From assembly GCA_947503115.1 (NCBI GenBank), contig CANNCS010000005.1:1-64000 (forward strand): DNA of 64,000 nt. The letters are read 5' to 3'. The translations under genes and the position numbers were made by a program. Of the stretch, positions 49,697 through 58,677 are shown in pieces (position 1 is the first letter of the stretch; every line of letters begins with the position of its first letter). Under the pieces are notes generated by a model. That model searched no databases. It was not told the origin of the DNA and saw nothing but the letters and a program-made list of their open reading frames with translations. This DNA is from an uncultured Marivita sp. (GTDB lineage: Bacteria; Pseudomonadota; Alphaproteobacteria; Rhodobacterales; Rhodobacteraceae).

Positions 49697-50785
49697 ATGA
49701 CACTCGAGCTTAAAGGCGTGTCCAAAGTCGTAGAGGGGCAGACCCACATCTACCCGACGGACCTGACGCTTGAAAAAGGGACAATGAACGTGCTGCTGGG
49801 GCCGACCTTGTCGGGCAAGACATCGTTGATGCGCCTGATGGCGGGTCTGGATGTGCCCGCAACCGGCCAGATCATCTGGCAGGGTAAGGATGTCACCGGT
49901 ATGCGCGTGCAGGATCGCAAGGTCGCAATGGTCTACCAGCAGTTCATCAACTACCCGTCGATGACAGTCTACGACAACATCGCGTCCCCGATGAAGCTGA
50001 TGGGCGTCGACCGCACCGAAATCGACCGCCGTGTGCGCGACACGGCCGAGTTGATGAAACTGACCCCAATGCTTGACCGCAAACCGCTGGAACTGTCCGG
50101 TGGGCAGCAACAGCGCTGTGCCCTCGCACGGGCGCTGGTGAAGAACGCGGGCCTTGTTCTGCTGGATGAACCGCTTGCCAACCTCGATTATAAGTTGCGC
50201 GAAGAACTTCGGATCGAAATCCCCAAGATCTTTGAAGAATCCGGCTCTATCTTTGTCTACGCCACAACTGAACCCGAAGAGGCGCTGCTCTTGGGCGGCA
50301 ACACCGCGACGCTGTGGGAAGGCCGTGTCACGCAATTTGGTCTCACACCCGAGGTCTATCGCCAGCCGGTTGATGCGACCACGGCACGAGTGTTCAGCGA
50401 TCCGCCGATGAACTTTCTTGCCGTAACCAAGACAGGCGGCCAACTGACGTTTGGCAACAATCAATCCACGCAGGCGATGGGTCGCTTGGCTGACCTGCCG
50501 GATGGCAACTACACCGCCGGGTTCCGCCCCAACCACCTTGAAATCGGTCAGCACGCGGCGGACGCCATGTCGTTCACCACGCAGTTGACTGTGACCGAAC
50601 TCACCGGGTCGGAAACCTTTGTGCATCTGGATCACCACGGCCAACGCTGGGTGGGGCTGATCCATGGCGTGCACGACCTGACACTGGGCGAAGACCTGAC
50701 CGTGTGGCTTGATCCCCGGCATGTCTATGTCTTTGACGAACAGGGTAAAATGATCGCCCCCGCGTCATACGCGTTGGCGGCCTGA
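49697..50785 (+). CDS. glpS: Glycerol ABC transporter ATP-binding protein GlpS
   Basis: A 362-residue ATPase of the glycerol importer, with an OB-type regulatory region after residue 240. Its Walker A is atypical: GPTLSGKT (35-42), with Leu where the second conserved Gly should be. Its H-loop lacks the histidine (ATTEPEEA, T191). In contrast the signature LSGGQ (133-137) and Walker B LVLLDEP are intact. GlpT shows the opposite pattern, so the pair should have one normal and one degenerate ATP site. It follows glpD by 11 bp and lies in the glpDSTPQUV order known from rhizobia. Confidence 0.9.
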   Translation: MTLELKGVSKVVEGQTHIYPTDLTLEKGTMNVLLGPTLSGKTSLMRLMAGLDVPATGQIIWQGKDVTGMRVQDRKVAMVYQQFINYPSMTVYDNIASPMKLMGVDRTEIDRRVRDTAELMKLTPMLDRKPLELSGGQQQRCALARALVKNAGLVLLDEPLANLDYKLREELRIEIPKIFEESGSIFVYATTEPEEALLLGGNTATLWEGRVTQFGLTPEVYRQPVDATTARVFSDPPMNFLAVTKTGGQLTFGNNQSTQAMGRLADLPDGNYTAGFRPNHLEIGQHAADAMSFTTQLTVTELTGSETFVHLDHHGQRWVGLIHGVHDLTLGEDLTVWLDPRHVYVFDEQGKMIAPASYALAA

Positions 50786-50798
50786 GGGGGAACGGACC

Positions 50799-51896
50799 AT
50801 GGCAAAGATCACACTCGATAACCTGGCACATTCCTATCTGCCCAACCCAACCTCCGAGGACGACTTTGCCCTCAAGGAATTGAACCACGATTGGGACGAT
50901 GGCGCGGCATATGCGCTCTTGGGCGCATCTGGATGCGGGAAATCCACGCTGCTCAATATCATTTCGGGCCTGCTTCACCCGTCGCAGGGGCGCATCCTGT
51001 TTGACGGGAAAGACGTGACCCAAGCGCCCACAGCTGAACGTAACATTGCGCAGGTGTTCCAGTTTCCGGTCGTCTACGACACCATGACCGTGCAAGATAA
51101 TCTGGCCTTTCCGCTGCGCAATCGCGGCCGTGACGAAGCCTATGTCGCTGAACGCGTTCAGGAAATCGCCCGCATGATCGGCATGGAAGACATGCTCAGG
51201 AAAAAGGCCCGCGGCCTGACAGCCGATGCGAAGCAGAAGATCAGCCTTGGTCGCGGCATGGTCCGCAAGGATGTGAACGCGTTACTGTTCGATGAACCGC
51301 TGACCGTAATTGATCCGCATATGAAGTGGGAATTGCGCACGCAGCTGAAAAAGCTGCACCATGATTTCGGCCATACCATGATCTACGTGACACACGACCA
51401 GACCGAGGCGCTGACGTTCGCGGATAAGGTGGTGGTCATGTACGACGGCCGTGTCGTTCAGATTGGCACGCCGGAACAGTTGTTCGAACGTCCCGAACAC
51501 ACGTTTGTTGGCTACTTCATCGGCTCTCCCGGCATGAATGTTCTGCCCGCGCAGGTCGAGGGCACGTTCGCCAAAGTCGGGTCTCAGACGATCCAACTGG
51601 CAAGCGGCTACAAGCCCACAAGCGGCAAGGTCGAGATCGGCGTCCGCCCGGAATTTGCAAAACTCAGCCAGTCCGAAGGTCTGCCTGTCACAGTTCGCCG
51701 GATCGAAGACGTGGGCCGACACAAGATCATCCGCGCCAATTTCGAAGGCCATGACATTAACATCATCGCCGGCGAAGACGACCGCGTCAGTGCCGACATG
51801 AACCGCGTCAGTTTCGATCCCGCGCATGTGAACGTCTACGTCAACGATTGGCGTGTGGCACCCGAAGGTGCGCAATCCGTAGGGGAGGCCGCGTAA
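50799..51896 (+). CDS. glpT: Glycerol ABC transporter ATP-binding protein GlpT
   Basis: A 365-residue ATPase, partner of GlpS. Walker A GASGCGKST (42-50), Walker B ALLFDEP and the switch H199 (VTHDQ) are canonical. The signature is lost: LTADAKQKISLGR (140-152) stands where LSGGQ should be, and the D-loop reads TVIDP. Residues 245-365 form the OB-type domain common to sugar importers. It starts 13 bp after glpS and overlaps glpP by one base (TAATG). This GlpT is an ABC ATPase, not the MFS glycerol-3-phosphate antiporter of enterobacteria with the same name. Confidence 0.9.
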   Translation: MAKITLDNLAHSYLPNPTSEDDFALKELNHDWDDGAAYALLGASGCGKSTLLNIISGLLHPSQGRILFDGKDVTQAPTAERNIAQVFQFPVVYDTMTVQDNLAFPLRNRGRDEAYVAERVQEIARMIGMEDMLRKKARGLTADAKQKISLGRGMVRKDVNALLFDEPLTVIDPHMKWELRTQLKKLHHDFGHTMIYVTHDQTEALTFADKVVVMYDGRVVQIGTPEQLFERPEHTFVGYFIGSPGMNVLPAQVEGTFAKVGSQTIQLASGYKPTSGKVEIGVRPEFAKLSQSEGLPVTVRRIEDVGRHKIIRANFEGHDINIIAGEDDRVSADMNRVSFDPAHVNVYVNDWRVAPEGAQSVGEAA

Positions 51897-52765
51897 TGGA
51901 CAAGACAGTCAACCAAAAGGCATGGTTCCTTGTCCTGCCGGTTTTGATCCTCGTGGCGTTCTCGGCGGTGATCCCGCTGATGACCGTGGTCAACTACTCG
52001 GTTCAGGACACGTTTGGGAACAATCAGTTCTTCTGGGCGGGGCTCGAATGGTTCGAGGAAATGCTCAGGGACGACCGGATGTGGGGCGCGTTAGGGCGCC
52101 AGTTGATGTTTTCAGGCATCATCCTGCTGATCCAGATTCCTCTTGGCGTTTTTGTGGCGCTCAACATGCCGAAGAAGGGCTTTTGGGCCAGCTTTTGCCT
52201 TGTCTTTATGTCCCTGCCGCTGCTGATCCCGTGGAACGTGGTCGGCACAATCTGGCAGGTCTTCGGCCGGGTCGACATCGGCCTCTTGGGTCACACGCTT
52301 GCGGCGCTGGGTGTTGACTACAACTACACCAACGATCCGTTTGCGGCGTGGGTCACAATCATCGTGATGGACGTCTGGCACTGGACTTCGCTGGTGGCAC
52401 TGTTGGCCTATGCCGGTCTGCAATCCATCCCTGACGCGTACTACCAAGCGGCCAAGATCGACCAAGCATCGCGCTGGAAGGTGTTCCGATTCATTGAGCT
52501 GCCCAAGATGATGGGTGTTTTGATGATCGCCATCCTGCTGCGGTTCATGGACAGCTTCATGATCTATACCGAACCGTTCGTCGTTACCGGCGGCGGCCCC
52601 GGTAGCACCACCACGCTGTTGTCCATCGACCTTGTGAAGATGGCCTTGGGTCAGTTCGACCTTGGACCAGCGGCGGCGTTCTCGATCATGTATTTCCTCG
52701 TGATCCTGTTGATTTCATGGGTGTTCTACACCGTCATGACCAACCTTGATAAGCGGGAGGGCTGA
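51896..52765 (+). CDS. glpP: Glycerol ABC transporter permease GlpP
   Basis: A 289-residue MalF-type permease with six hydrophobic helices. The ATPase-coupling EAA loop is seen as YAGLQSIPDAYYQAAKIDQASRWKVFRFIELPKM (about 175-210), and FVVTGGGPGSTTTLLSIDLVKMALGQF near 238-265 is characteristic of the family. The start codon overlaps the glpT stop by one base. With GlpQ it forms the membrane channel for glycerol. Confidence 0.92.
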   Translation: MDKTVNQKAWFLVLPVLILVAFSAVIPLMTVVNYSVQDTFGNNQFFWAGLEWFEEMLRDDRMWGALGRQLMFSGIILLIQIPLGVFVALNMPKKGFWASFCLVFMSLPLLIPWNVVGTIWQVFGRVDIGLLGHTLAALGVDYNYTNDPFAAWVTIIVMDVWHWTSLVALLAYAGLQSIPDAYYQAAKIDQASRWKVFRFIELPKMMGVLMIAILLRFMDSFMIYTEPFVVTGGGPGSTTTLLSIDLVKMALGQFDLGPAAAFSIMYFLVILLISWVFYTVMTNLDKREG

Positions 52766-52769
52766 ACCA

Positions 52770-53633
52770 ATGGCTGACACAACCAGCAGCATTCCCGGCG
52801 ATCTGACAGCCGGCGGCACCAAGAAGCGTGTGAAAGTCAATGGATCGGTCATCGTTATGGGGCTGTATCTGCTGTTCCTATTGCTGCCGATATATTGGCT
52901 GCTGAACATGAGCCTGAAGACGAATACCGAAATCCTCAATTCCTTCACGCTCTGGCCGAATGATCTGACGCTCGACAATTACCGTACGATCCTCACGGAC
53001 CCGAGCTGGTACATGGGCTATGTCAACTCGCTCATCTATGTGGTGATGAACACGGTGATCTCTTTGGCTGTGGCGTTGCCAGCGGCATATGCGTTCAGCC
53101 GTTATCACTTCATGGGCGACAAGCACTTGTTCTTCTGGCTGCTCACCAACCGCATGGCACCGCCTGCCGTGTTCGCACTGCCGTTCTTTCAGCTCTATTC
53201 GTCGGTGGGCCTGTTCGACACACATATCGCAGTCGCCTTGGCGCATTGCCTTTTCAACGTGCCGCTGGCGGTGTGGATCTTGGAAGGCTTCATGCGCGGC
53301 GTACCCAAAGAGATCGACGAGACCGCGTATCTCGACGGCTACAGCTTTGGTCGCTTCTTCACCCGCATCTTCATGCCGCTGATCTCTAGCGGCATCGGTG
53401 TGGCGGCGTTCTTCTGCTTCATGTTCTCGTGGGTGGAATTACTGCTTTCGCGGACGCTGACCACCGTGGATGCCAAACCGATCGCTGCCATCATGACCCG
53501 GACCCAAGGCGCGTCGGGCATCGACTGGGGGGTGCTGGCAGCAGCCGGTGTGCTGACCATCGTGCCGGGCGCTTTGGTGATCTACTTCGTGCGCAACTAT
53601 ATCGCCAAGGGCTTTGCCCTGGGACGGGTGTGA
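52770..53633 (+). CDS. glpQ: Glycerol ABC transporter permease GlpQ
   Basis: A 287-residue MalG-type permease with six membrane segments. The EAA loop reads LEGFMRGVPKEIDETAYLDGYSFGRFFTRIFMPL (about 175-208), and FWLLTNRMAPPAVFALPFFQLYSSVGLFDTH is a MalG-like feature. The ATG at 52770 follows GGGAGG by nine bases and lies 4 bp after the glpP stop. The name refers to the rhizobial transporter gene, not the periplasmic glycerophosphodiesterase also called GlpQ in E. coli. Confidence 0.92.
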   Translation: MADTTSSIPGDLTAGGTKKRVKVNGSVIVMGLYLLFLLLPIYWLLNMSLKTNTEILNSFTLWPNDLTLDNYRTILTDPSWYMGYVNSLIYVVMNTVISLAVALPAAYAFSRYHFMGDKHLFFWLLTNRMAPPAVFALPFFQLYSSVGLFDTHIAVALAHCLFNVPLAVWILEGFMRGVPKEIDETAYLDGYSFGRFFTRIFMPLISSGIGVAAFFCFMFSWVELLLSRTLTTVDAKPIAAIMTRTQGASGIDWGVLAAAGVLTIVPGALVIYFVRNYIAKGFALGRV

Positions 53634-53703
53634 TGGAGCGCGATGTTAACCAGCCATCTGCGCGACTTGGCACCGCGACCCTTTCAAACAGGAGGACCCT
53701 CTG

Positions 53704-53982
53704 ATGGATCTCTCATGGATGGCATGGACATGGCCGACCGCGATTTTCTTCATGGTCATTGCCAGCTTGCTGATCGTCTTCACGGTCCTTGCAATCAAAT
53801 TTCCCGAGACGCCACGCACCGGCATCTTGCGGATCGAAACGACGCGCGGTGACCGTCTGTTCATCACGCTTCTGGGCAGCGCCTTCATCAATATCGCTTG
53901 GCTTGGACTGGTCGGAGAAAACCAGCCGTGGGCCCTTGGTGTTTGCGCGCTCTATGCCGCGGCGGTGTTCCGCTGGGTGTAA
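53704..53982 (+). CDS. glpU: Small membrane protein of the glycerol transporter operon (DUF2160, GlpU)
   Basis: A 92-residue protein with three hydrophobic stretches (residues 8-32, 52-69 and 74-90), the first ending in FPETPRTGILRIETTRGDRLFITLLGSAFINIAWLG, a pattern of the DUF2160 family. It sits between the permease and binding-protein genes exactly as glpU does in the rhizobial glycerol operon. A strong ribosome site (GGAGG, eight bases before ATG) supports it as real. Its biochemical role is not established; an accessory subunit of the importer is likely. Confidence 0.85.
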   Translation: MDLSWMAWTWPTAIFFMVIASLLIVFTVLAIKFPETPRTGILRIETTRGDRLFITLLGSAFINIAWLGLVGENQPWALGVCALYAAAVFRWV

Positions 53983-54001
53983 GAAAATAAGCTCGTGTTT
54001 T

Positions 54002-54015
54002 CCCGGAAACGGGGG
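54002..54015 (+). other. GNRA-capped hairpin upstream of glpV
   Basis: CCCG (54003-54006) and CGGG (54011-54014) enclose a GAAA tetraloop, extended by a U-G pair. It lies in the 77-bp glpU-glpV gap, 46 bp before the binding-protein start. A GNRA-capped stem is unusually stable for its size and may set the 5' end of a processed, stable glpV message. Confidence 0.35.
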
Positions 54016-54059
54016 AGCGCATTACTTAATCCAAGTTCTCAATAACGGGGAGGAACCTA

Positions 54060-55772
54060 ATGAACTTGAAACTGAAATCCTCAACAGCGGCACTGCTGAT
54101 CCTTGCGGGTCCGGCCTTTGCCGACATGGACGCCGCACGCGCGTTCCTGGATTCGGAGATTGGCGATCTGTCGTCGATCAGCCGTGCCGATCAGGAAGCC
54201 GAGATGCAGTTCTTCGTGGATGCAGCGGCACCGTTCCAGGGTATGGAAATCAAGGTCGTGTCCGAAACGATCACGACACACGAATACGAAAGCCAGGTGC
54301 TTGCACCCGCGTTTGAGGCCATCACCGGCATCAAGGTCACACACGACTTGATCGGCGAAGGCGACGTGGTTGAAAAGCTCCAAACCCAAATGCAATCGGG
54401 TGAGAACATCTACGACGGTTACGTCAACGACTCTGATCTGATCGGCACACACTGGCGCTACCAGCAGGTGCGCAACCTGACAGACTGGATGGCAGGCGAG
54501 GGCGCAGACGTGACCCTTCCGACGCTGGACCTGTCCGATTTTATCGGCCTCAGCTTCACCACGGGCCCGGACGGCAAAGTCTATCAGATGCCGACGCAGC
54601 AGTTCGCGAACCTGTATTGGTTCCGTTACGATTGGTTCAACGACGAAAAGAACAAGGCCGATTTCAAGGAAAAGTTCGGCTACGATCTTGGTGTCCCGGT
54701 CAACTGGTCGGCCTATGAAGACATCGCGGAGTTCTTCACCGGTCGCGACCTGTCGCATCTCGGTGTTGAAGGCGACGTCTTCGGCAACATGGACTACGGC
54801 AAGAAAGACCCGTCGCTGGGTTGGCGCTATACCGACGCGTGGATGTCCATGGCTGGTATGGGCGACGTAGGCGAACCCAACGGTCTCCCGGTTGATGAAT
54901 GGGGCATTCGTGTAAACGAAAACTCTCAACCGACCGGATCCTGTGTGGCACGCGGTGGCGCAACCAACTCGCCAGCTGCCGTCTATGCTGTGACAAAAGC
55001 CATCGAATGGCTTGAGAAGTACTCCCCGCCTGCGGCGGCTGGCATGACCTTCTCCGAAGCTGGCCCCATCCCGGCACAGGGCAACGTGGCCCAGCAGATG
55101 TTCTGGTACACAGCGTTCACTGCCGACACCGTAAAGCCTGGCCTGCCGGTGATGAACGAAGATGGCACACCCAAGTGGCGCATGGCTCCCAGCCCGCATG
55201 GCGTTTACTGGAAAGAAGGCCAGAAGGTCGGCTACCAGGACGCAGGCAGCTGGACGCTCATGGAGTCCACCCCGGTGGACCGTGCAAAAGCCGCATGGCT
55301 CTATGCGCAGTTCGTCACGTCCAAGACCGTCGATGTGAAGAAGTCCCATGTGGGTCTGACCTTCATCCGCGAGTCCACAGTGCAGCATGACAGCTTCACC
55401 GAGCGTGCGGACAAACTGGGTGGTCTGGTAGAATTCTACCGTTCCCCGGCGCGTGTTGCTTGGTCTCCGACCGGAACCAACGTTCCGGATTACCCGAAGC
55501 TGGCCCAGCTGTGGTGGCAGAACATCGGCGACGCAATGTCCGGTTCGAAAACCCCGCAGGAAGCGCTTGATGCACTCTGTGCCGATCAGGAACGCGTGCT
55601 TGAGCGTCTTGAGCGCGCCGGTGTTCAGGGCGATCTTGGTCCGGTCATGAACGACGAGCAGGATGCGCAGTACTGGTTCGACCAGCCGGGCGCACCCTAT
55701 GCCAAGCTCGATAATGAGGACGAAGAGCCTCAGACCGTCTCTTATGACGAGCTGATCAAGTCCTGGCAGTAA
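54060..55772 (+). CDS. glpV: Glycerol ABC transporter substrate-binding protein GlpV
   Basis: A 570-residue periplasmic protein, long for a binding protein but normal for GlpV-type and related extracellular solute-binding family 1 members. A Sec signal peptide (MNLKLKSSTAALLILAGPAFA) is followed by a predicted helical N-terminal region. The ligand domain starts near FQGMEIKVVSETITTHEYESQVLAPAFEAITGIKVTHDLIGEGD, a family-1 signature. The cysteine pair near GSCVARGG and ALCADQERV could form a disulfide. It is the last gene of glpDSTPQUV, followed by a strong terminator. It should bind glycerol. Confidence 0.92.
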   Translation: MNLKLKSSTAALLILAGPAFADMDAARAFLDSEIGDLSSISRADQEAEMQFFVDAAAPFQGMEIKVVSETITTHEYESQVLAPAFEAITGIKVTHDLIGEGDVVEKLQTQMQSGENIYDGYVNDSDLIGTHWRYQQVRNLTDWMAGEGADVTLPTLDLSDFIGLSFTTGPDGKVYQMPTQQFANLYWFRYDWFNDEKNKADFKEKFGYDLGVPVNWSAYEDIAEFFTGRDLSHLGVEGDVFGNMDYGKKDPSLGWRYTDAWMSMAGMGDVGEPNGLPVDEWGIRVNENSQPTGSCVARGGATNSPAAVYAVTKAIEWLEKYSPPAAAGMTFSEAGPIPAQGNVAQQMFWYTAFTADTVKPGLPVMNEDGTPKWRMAPSPHGVYWKEGQKVGYQDAGSWTLMESTPVDRAKAAWLYAQFVTSKTVDVKKSHVGLTFIRESTVQHDSFTERADKLGGLVEFYRSPARVAWSPTGTNVPDYPKLAQLWWQNIGDAMSGSKTPQEALDALCADQERVLERLERAGVQGDLGPVMNDEQDAQYWFDQPGAPYAKLDNEDEEPQTVSYDELIKSWQ

Positions 55773-55783
55773 GCTGCCTAACG

Positions 55784-55818
55784 GTCGGGGCGCGTACATC
55801 GCGCCCCGACTTTCGTTT
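55784..55818 (+). terminator. Terminator of the glpD-V operon
   Basis: GTCGGGGCGCG (55784-55794) and CGCGCCCCGAC (55800-55810) form a perfect 11-bp stem with a five-base loop, followed by TTTCGTTTG. It begins 12 bp after the glpV stop codon and separates glpK, which probably has its own promoter or depends on read-through. Confidence 0.85.
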
Positions 55819-55899
55819 GTCCCTTTCCCATTTGATCCTTTTCCGCCGTCCTGAAACAGTGGACGGACAAAACACGTCACCAGAGGAGGCCCGCCGCAC

Positions 55900-57390
55900 A
55901 TGACCCACATTCTTGCCATCGACCAAGGCACGACCTCAACGCGGGCCATCTTGTTTGACGAAACCCTGACCATCGTTGCGTCGGCTCAAGAAGAATTTGA
56001 ACAGCATTACCCGCAAAGCGGTTGGGTCGAACATGACCCGTCAGACCTGTGGTCGACCACTGCCGCCACCTGCCGCGCAGCGATTGAAAAAGCCGGCGGC
56101 AGCACCGCCGATATCGCCGCCATCGGCATTACCAACCAACGCGAAACGACGCTGGTCTGGGATCGTGCCACCGGCAAACCGGTGTTCAACGCGATCGTTT
56201 GGCAGGATCGCCGCACGTCGGAGTTCTGCAAGGGGTTGAAGGCCGAAGGGTTCGAAGAGGTTGTGACAGACCGCACCGGGCTTTTGCTGGACCCGTATTT
56301 CAGCGGTACAAAACTGGCTTGGATTCTCAATAACGTGGACGGTGTTCGGGCCCGTGCCGAGGCGGGCGAACTGGCCTTTGGCACTGTGGACACATGGATC
56401 GTCTGGAACCTCACGGGCGGAAAGGTCCATGTCACCGACGCCACCAATGCCGCGCGTACCATGCTCTATGACATCCGCAAAGGCCGCTGGTCCAAGACGA
56501 TCTGCGACAAACTGGGTATTCCCATGTCCATGCTGCCCGAGGTCAAGGATTGCGCCGCCGATTTTGGTGAAACGCGCGCCGATCTCTTTGGTCGCTCCAT
56601 CCCAATTTGCGGCATAGCAGGCGACCAGCAAGCGGCGACCGTGGGACAGGCGTGTTTCAAACCGGGGATGCTGAAGTCGACCTACGGCACTGGCTGTTTC
56701 GCGCTGCTGAACACAGGCGACACGCCTGTGACCTCGACCAACCGTTTGTTGACCACGATCGCATTTCAATTGGACGGCAAGCCAACCTATGCGCTGGAAG
56801 GATCGATCTTTATCGCAGGTGCGGTGGTGCAATGGCTGCGCGATGGGCTCAAGATCATCCGCGAGGCGAAAGAAACCCAGCCGCTGGCTGAAAAGGCAGA
56901 CGACACGCAGGAAGTGGTGCTGGTGCCCGCCTTCACGGGCCTTGGCGCACCGTATTGGAACGCCGAATGCCGGGGGGCAATTTTCGGCCTGACCCGCAAT
57001 TCGGGACCAGAGGAATTTGCCCGCGCCGCATTGGAAAGCGTTGGCTACCAGACCCGCGATCTGCTTGAGGCGATGAAGGCCGACTGGTCTGGCACGTCTG
57101 AAACCGCGCTGCGGGTGGATGGCGGGATGAGCGCGTCTGATTGGACGATGCAATTCCTGTCCGACATCATAGACGCGCCCGTCGAACGGCCGAAGGTTTT
57201 GGAGACCACTGCAATGGGGGCAGCATGGCTGGCGGGCTACAAGGCTGGCGTGTTTCCCGACATGGAGGCTTTTGCCGCGCAATGGGCTGTCGATGGTCGG
57301 TTCGAGCCGGATATGGAGACCGATACGCGCGAACGCAAGTATGGCGCTTGGAAGCGGGCGATCGACGCGACGATTGGATTTGCAGGGTAA
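55900..57390 (+). CDS. glpK: Glycerol kinase
   Basis: A 496-residue FGGY-family kinase that phosphorylates glycerol to sn-glycerol-3-phosphate. Features are the N-terminal [13 protein letters not shown] phosphate-binding loop (residues 8-20), the [14 protein letters not shown] motif (about 77-90), the catalytic aspartate in GIAGDQQAA, and the FGGY signature regions [14 protein letters not shown], and [20 protein letters not shown] near residues 348-367. Length is standard. GAGGAGG precedes the ATG. Together with glpD and the GlpSTPQUV importer it completes glycerol uptake and entry into central metabolism. Confidence 0.97.
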   Translation: MTHILAIDQGTTSTRAILFDETLTIVASAQEEFEQHYPQSGWVEHDPSDLWSTTAATCRAAIEKAGGSTADIAAIGITNQRETTLVWDRATGKPVFNAIVWQDRRTSEFCKGLKAEGFEEVVTDRTGLLLDPYFSGTKLAWILNNVDGVRARAEAGELAFGTVDTWIVWNLTGGKVHVTDATNAARTMLYDIRKGRWSKTICDKLGIPMSMLPEVKDCAADFGETRADLFGRSIPICGIAGDQQAATVGQACFKPGMLKSTYGTGCFALLNTGDTPVTSTNRLLTTIAFQLDGKPTYALEGSIFIAGAVVQWLRDGLKIIREAKETQPLAEKADDTQEVVLVPAFTGLGAPYWNAECRGAIFGLTRNSGPEEFARAALESVGYQTRDLLEAMKADWSGTSETALRVDGGMSASDWTMQFLSDIIDAPVERPKVLETTAMGAAWLAGYKAGVFPDMEAFAAQWAVDGRFEPDMETDTRERKYGAWKRAIDATIGFAG

Positions 57391-57446
57391 AAGCCGCGTC
57401 GACACGACTTGGACGCGGGCGCGCGCCCGCGTCGCTAACGGCTTTT
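57389..57446. terminator. Nested palindromes, bidirectional terminator after glpK
   Basis: A perfect 22-bp GC palindrome (57412-57433, arms of 11 with no loop bases) sits inside an outer inverted repeat, AAAAGCCG (57389-57396) and CGGCTTTT (57439-57446). The outer repeat places T runs on both strands. The two converging genes end at 57390 and 57463, so this most likely stops transcription from both sides. Confidence 0.7.
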
Positions 57447-57462
57447 GAAAGCCCTTAGCGCC

Positions 57463-58452
57463 CTAGGCCACCTTCAGAACGATTTTCCCGATATGGGTCG
57501 AGCCTTCCATCCGCGCATGGGCTTGTGCCGCATCCGCCAATGCAAACTCGCTGTCCATCACGGGCGCGATGCGGCCTGAGGCCAGATGCGGCCAGACATC
57601 GGCCTCCAGATCCCGCGCGATGGCGGCTTTGGCGGCGACGGACTGTGGCCGCAGGGTTGACCCGGTCAGGGTCAGTCGCCGGGTCATCATCTGAGTGAAG
57701 TTCATCTCGACCTTTGGGCCTTGCAGGAAGGCGATCTGCACCAGCCGCCCGTCATCAGCCAGAGCCTTGACGTTGCGCGGCAGGTAATCGCCGCCCACCA
57801 TGTCGAGGATCACATCCGCGCCGCCTTGTGCGCGCATTGCATCCACAAAATCAACCTCACGGTAGTTCCACGCCGCTTCGGCGCCCAAGCTGACACAGGC
57901 GGTGCATTTGTCTGCCGATCCAGCCGTTGTAAACACCCGCGCTCCGCGCAAGGCGGCCAATTGGATCGCTGTGGTGCCGATGCCGCTTGATCCACCGTGC
58001 ACAAGGAACCGCTCTCCGGCCTTCAGACCACCGCGCCGAAAGACATTTGACCAAACAGTAAAATATGTCTCGCACAGCGCCGCCGCCTGATCCATCGGCA
58101 TGCCATCAGGCACCGGCAGCGCATGATCGGCATAGGTGGTGACGTACTCCGCATATCCGCCACCGGGCAGCAACGCGGTCACCGCATCGCCAACGGACCA
58201 GCGCGCCACACCCGGCCCGACCGCGGCTACCGTACCTGCGGCTTCAAGACCGGGGAGAGGCGAAGCATCGGGCGGCGGATTGTAGAGGCCCGCGCGTTGC
58301 AGGGCGTCGGGGCGGTTGACGCCTGCATAAGCGACCTTGATCAGGATCTCGCCTGCTTTGGGTGTTGGCACCGGGACCGTCACGGGCTGTAAGACCTCGG
58401 GTCCGCCATGGCTGGTGATCTCGACGGCGGTCATGGAGGTGGGAAGCGTCAT
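57463..58452 (-). CDS. NADPH:quinone oxidoreductase (zeta-crystallin-like)
   Basis: A 329-residue zinc-free MDR enzyme. It has VAYAGVNRPDALQRAGLYNPPPDASPLPGLEAAG near residues 40-72, AALCETYFTVWSNVFRRGGLKAGERFLVHGGSSGIGTTAIQLAALRGARVF with the NADPH-binding GGSSGIG, and the ILDMVGGDYLPRN motif typical of PIG3/QOR-type quinone reductases. The zinc-binding cysteines of alcohol dehydrogenases are missing. The ATG at 58452 is chosen from the ribosome-site-like AGGAG upstream; a second ATG six codons later is possible. It is divergent from the sulfhydrylase gene, with a 225-bp shared upstream region. Confidence 0.88.
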   Translation of the reverse strand: MTLPTSMTAVEITSHGGPEVLQPVTVPVPTPKAGEILIKVAYAGVNRPDALQRAGLYNPPPDASPLPGLEAAGTVAAVGPGVARWSVGDAVTALLPGGGYAEYVTTYADHALPVPDGMPMDQAAALCETYFTVWSNVFRRGGLKAGERFLVHGGSSGIGTTAIQLAALRGARVFTTAGSADKCTACVSLGAEAAWNYREVDFVDAMRAQGGADVILDMVGGDYLPRNVKALADDGRLVQIAFLQGPKVEMNFTQMMTRRLTLTGSTLRPQSVAAKAAIARDLEADVWPHLASGRIAPVMDSEFALADAAQAHARMEGSTHIGKIVLKVA

Positions 58453-58677
58453 GGCGGTACGGACTCCTGTCTGGTTTGTCTTCCTTGTGTCGCAGATTGC
58501 GGGCGCTCTGCAAGGCCATGGGACAGTGTTTCGGGACGAAGAGAGAAATCGAAACGCTGTTCTTTTGACCTCCAACCTAGACCGCGCGTCCGTTCTTTCG
58601 CGCACAGCAACAGTTGTGAGGCCCCCCATGATGCCCTAATCCTGTGCGCAACCAACCAGTTCCAAGGGGAGAGAACC

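Noticed and set aside
54081-55973. A 630-codon open frame on the minus strand opposite glpV
   Set aside because: It is the antisense shadow of a GC-rich gene. The plus-strand product has a signal peptide and a family-wide match; the minus-strand product has no domain and an unnatural composition.
56041-57405. A 454-codon minus-strand frame opposite glpK
   Set aside because: Antisense shadow of the glycerol kinase gene; no family pattern.
58453-58677. SAM-sensing riboswitch upstream of the O-acetylhomoserine sulfhydrylase
   Set aside because: The region is long enough, but I could not find the conserved cores of SAM-II or SAM/SAH elements. A covariance-model search would be decisive.
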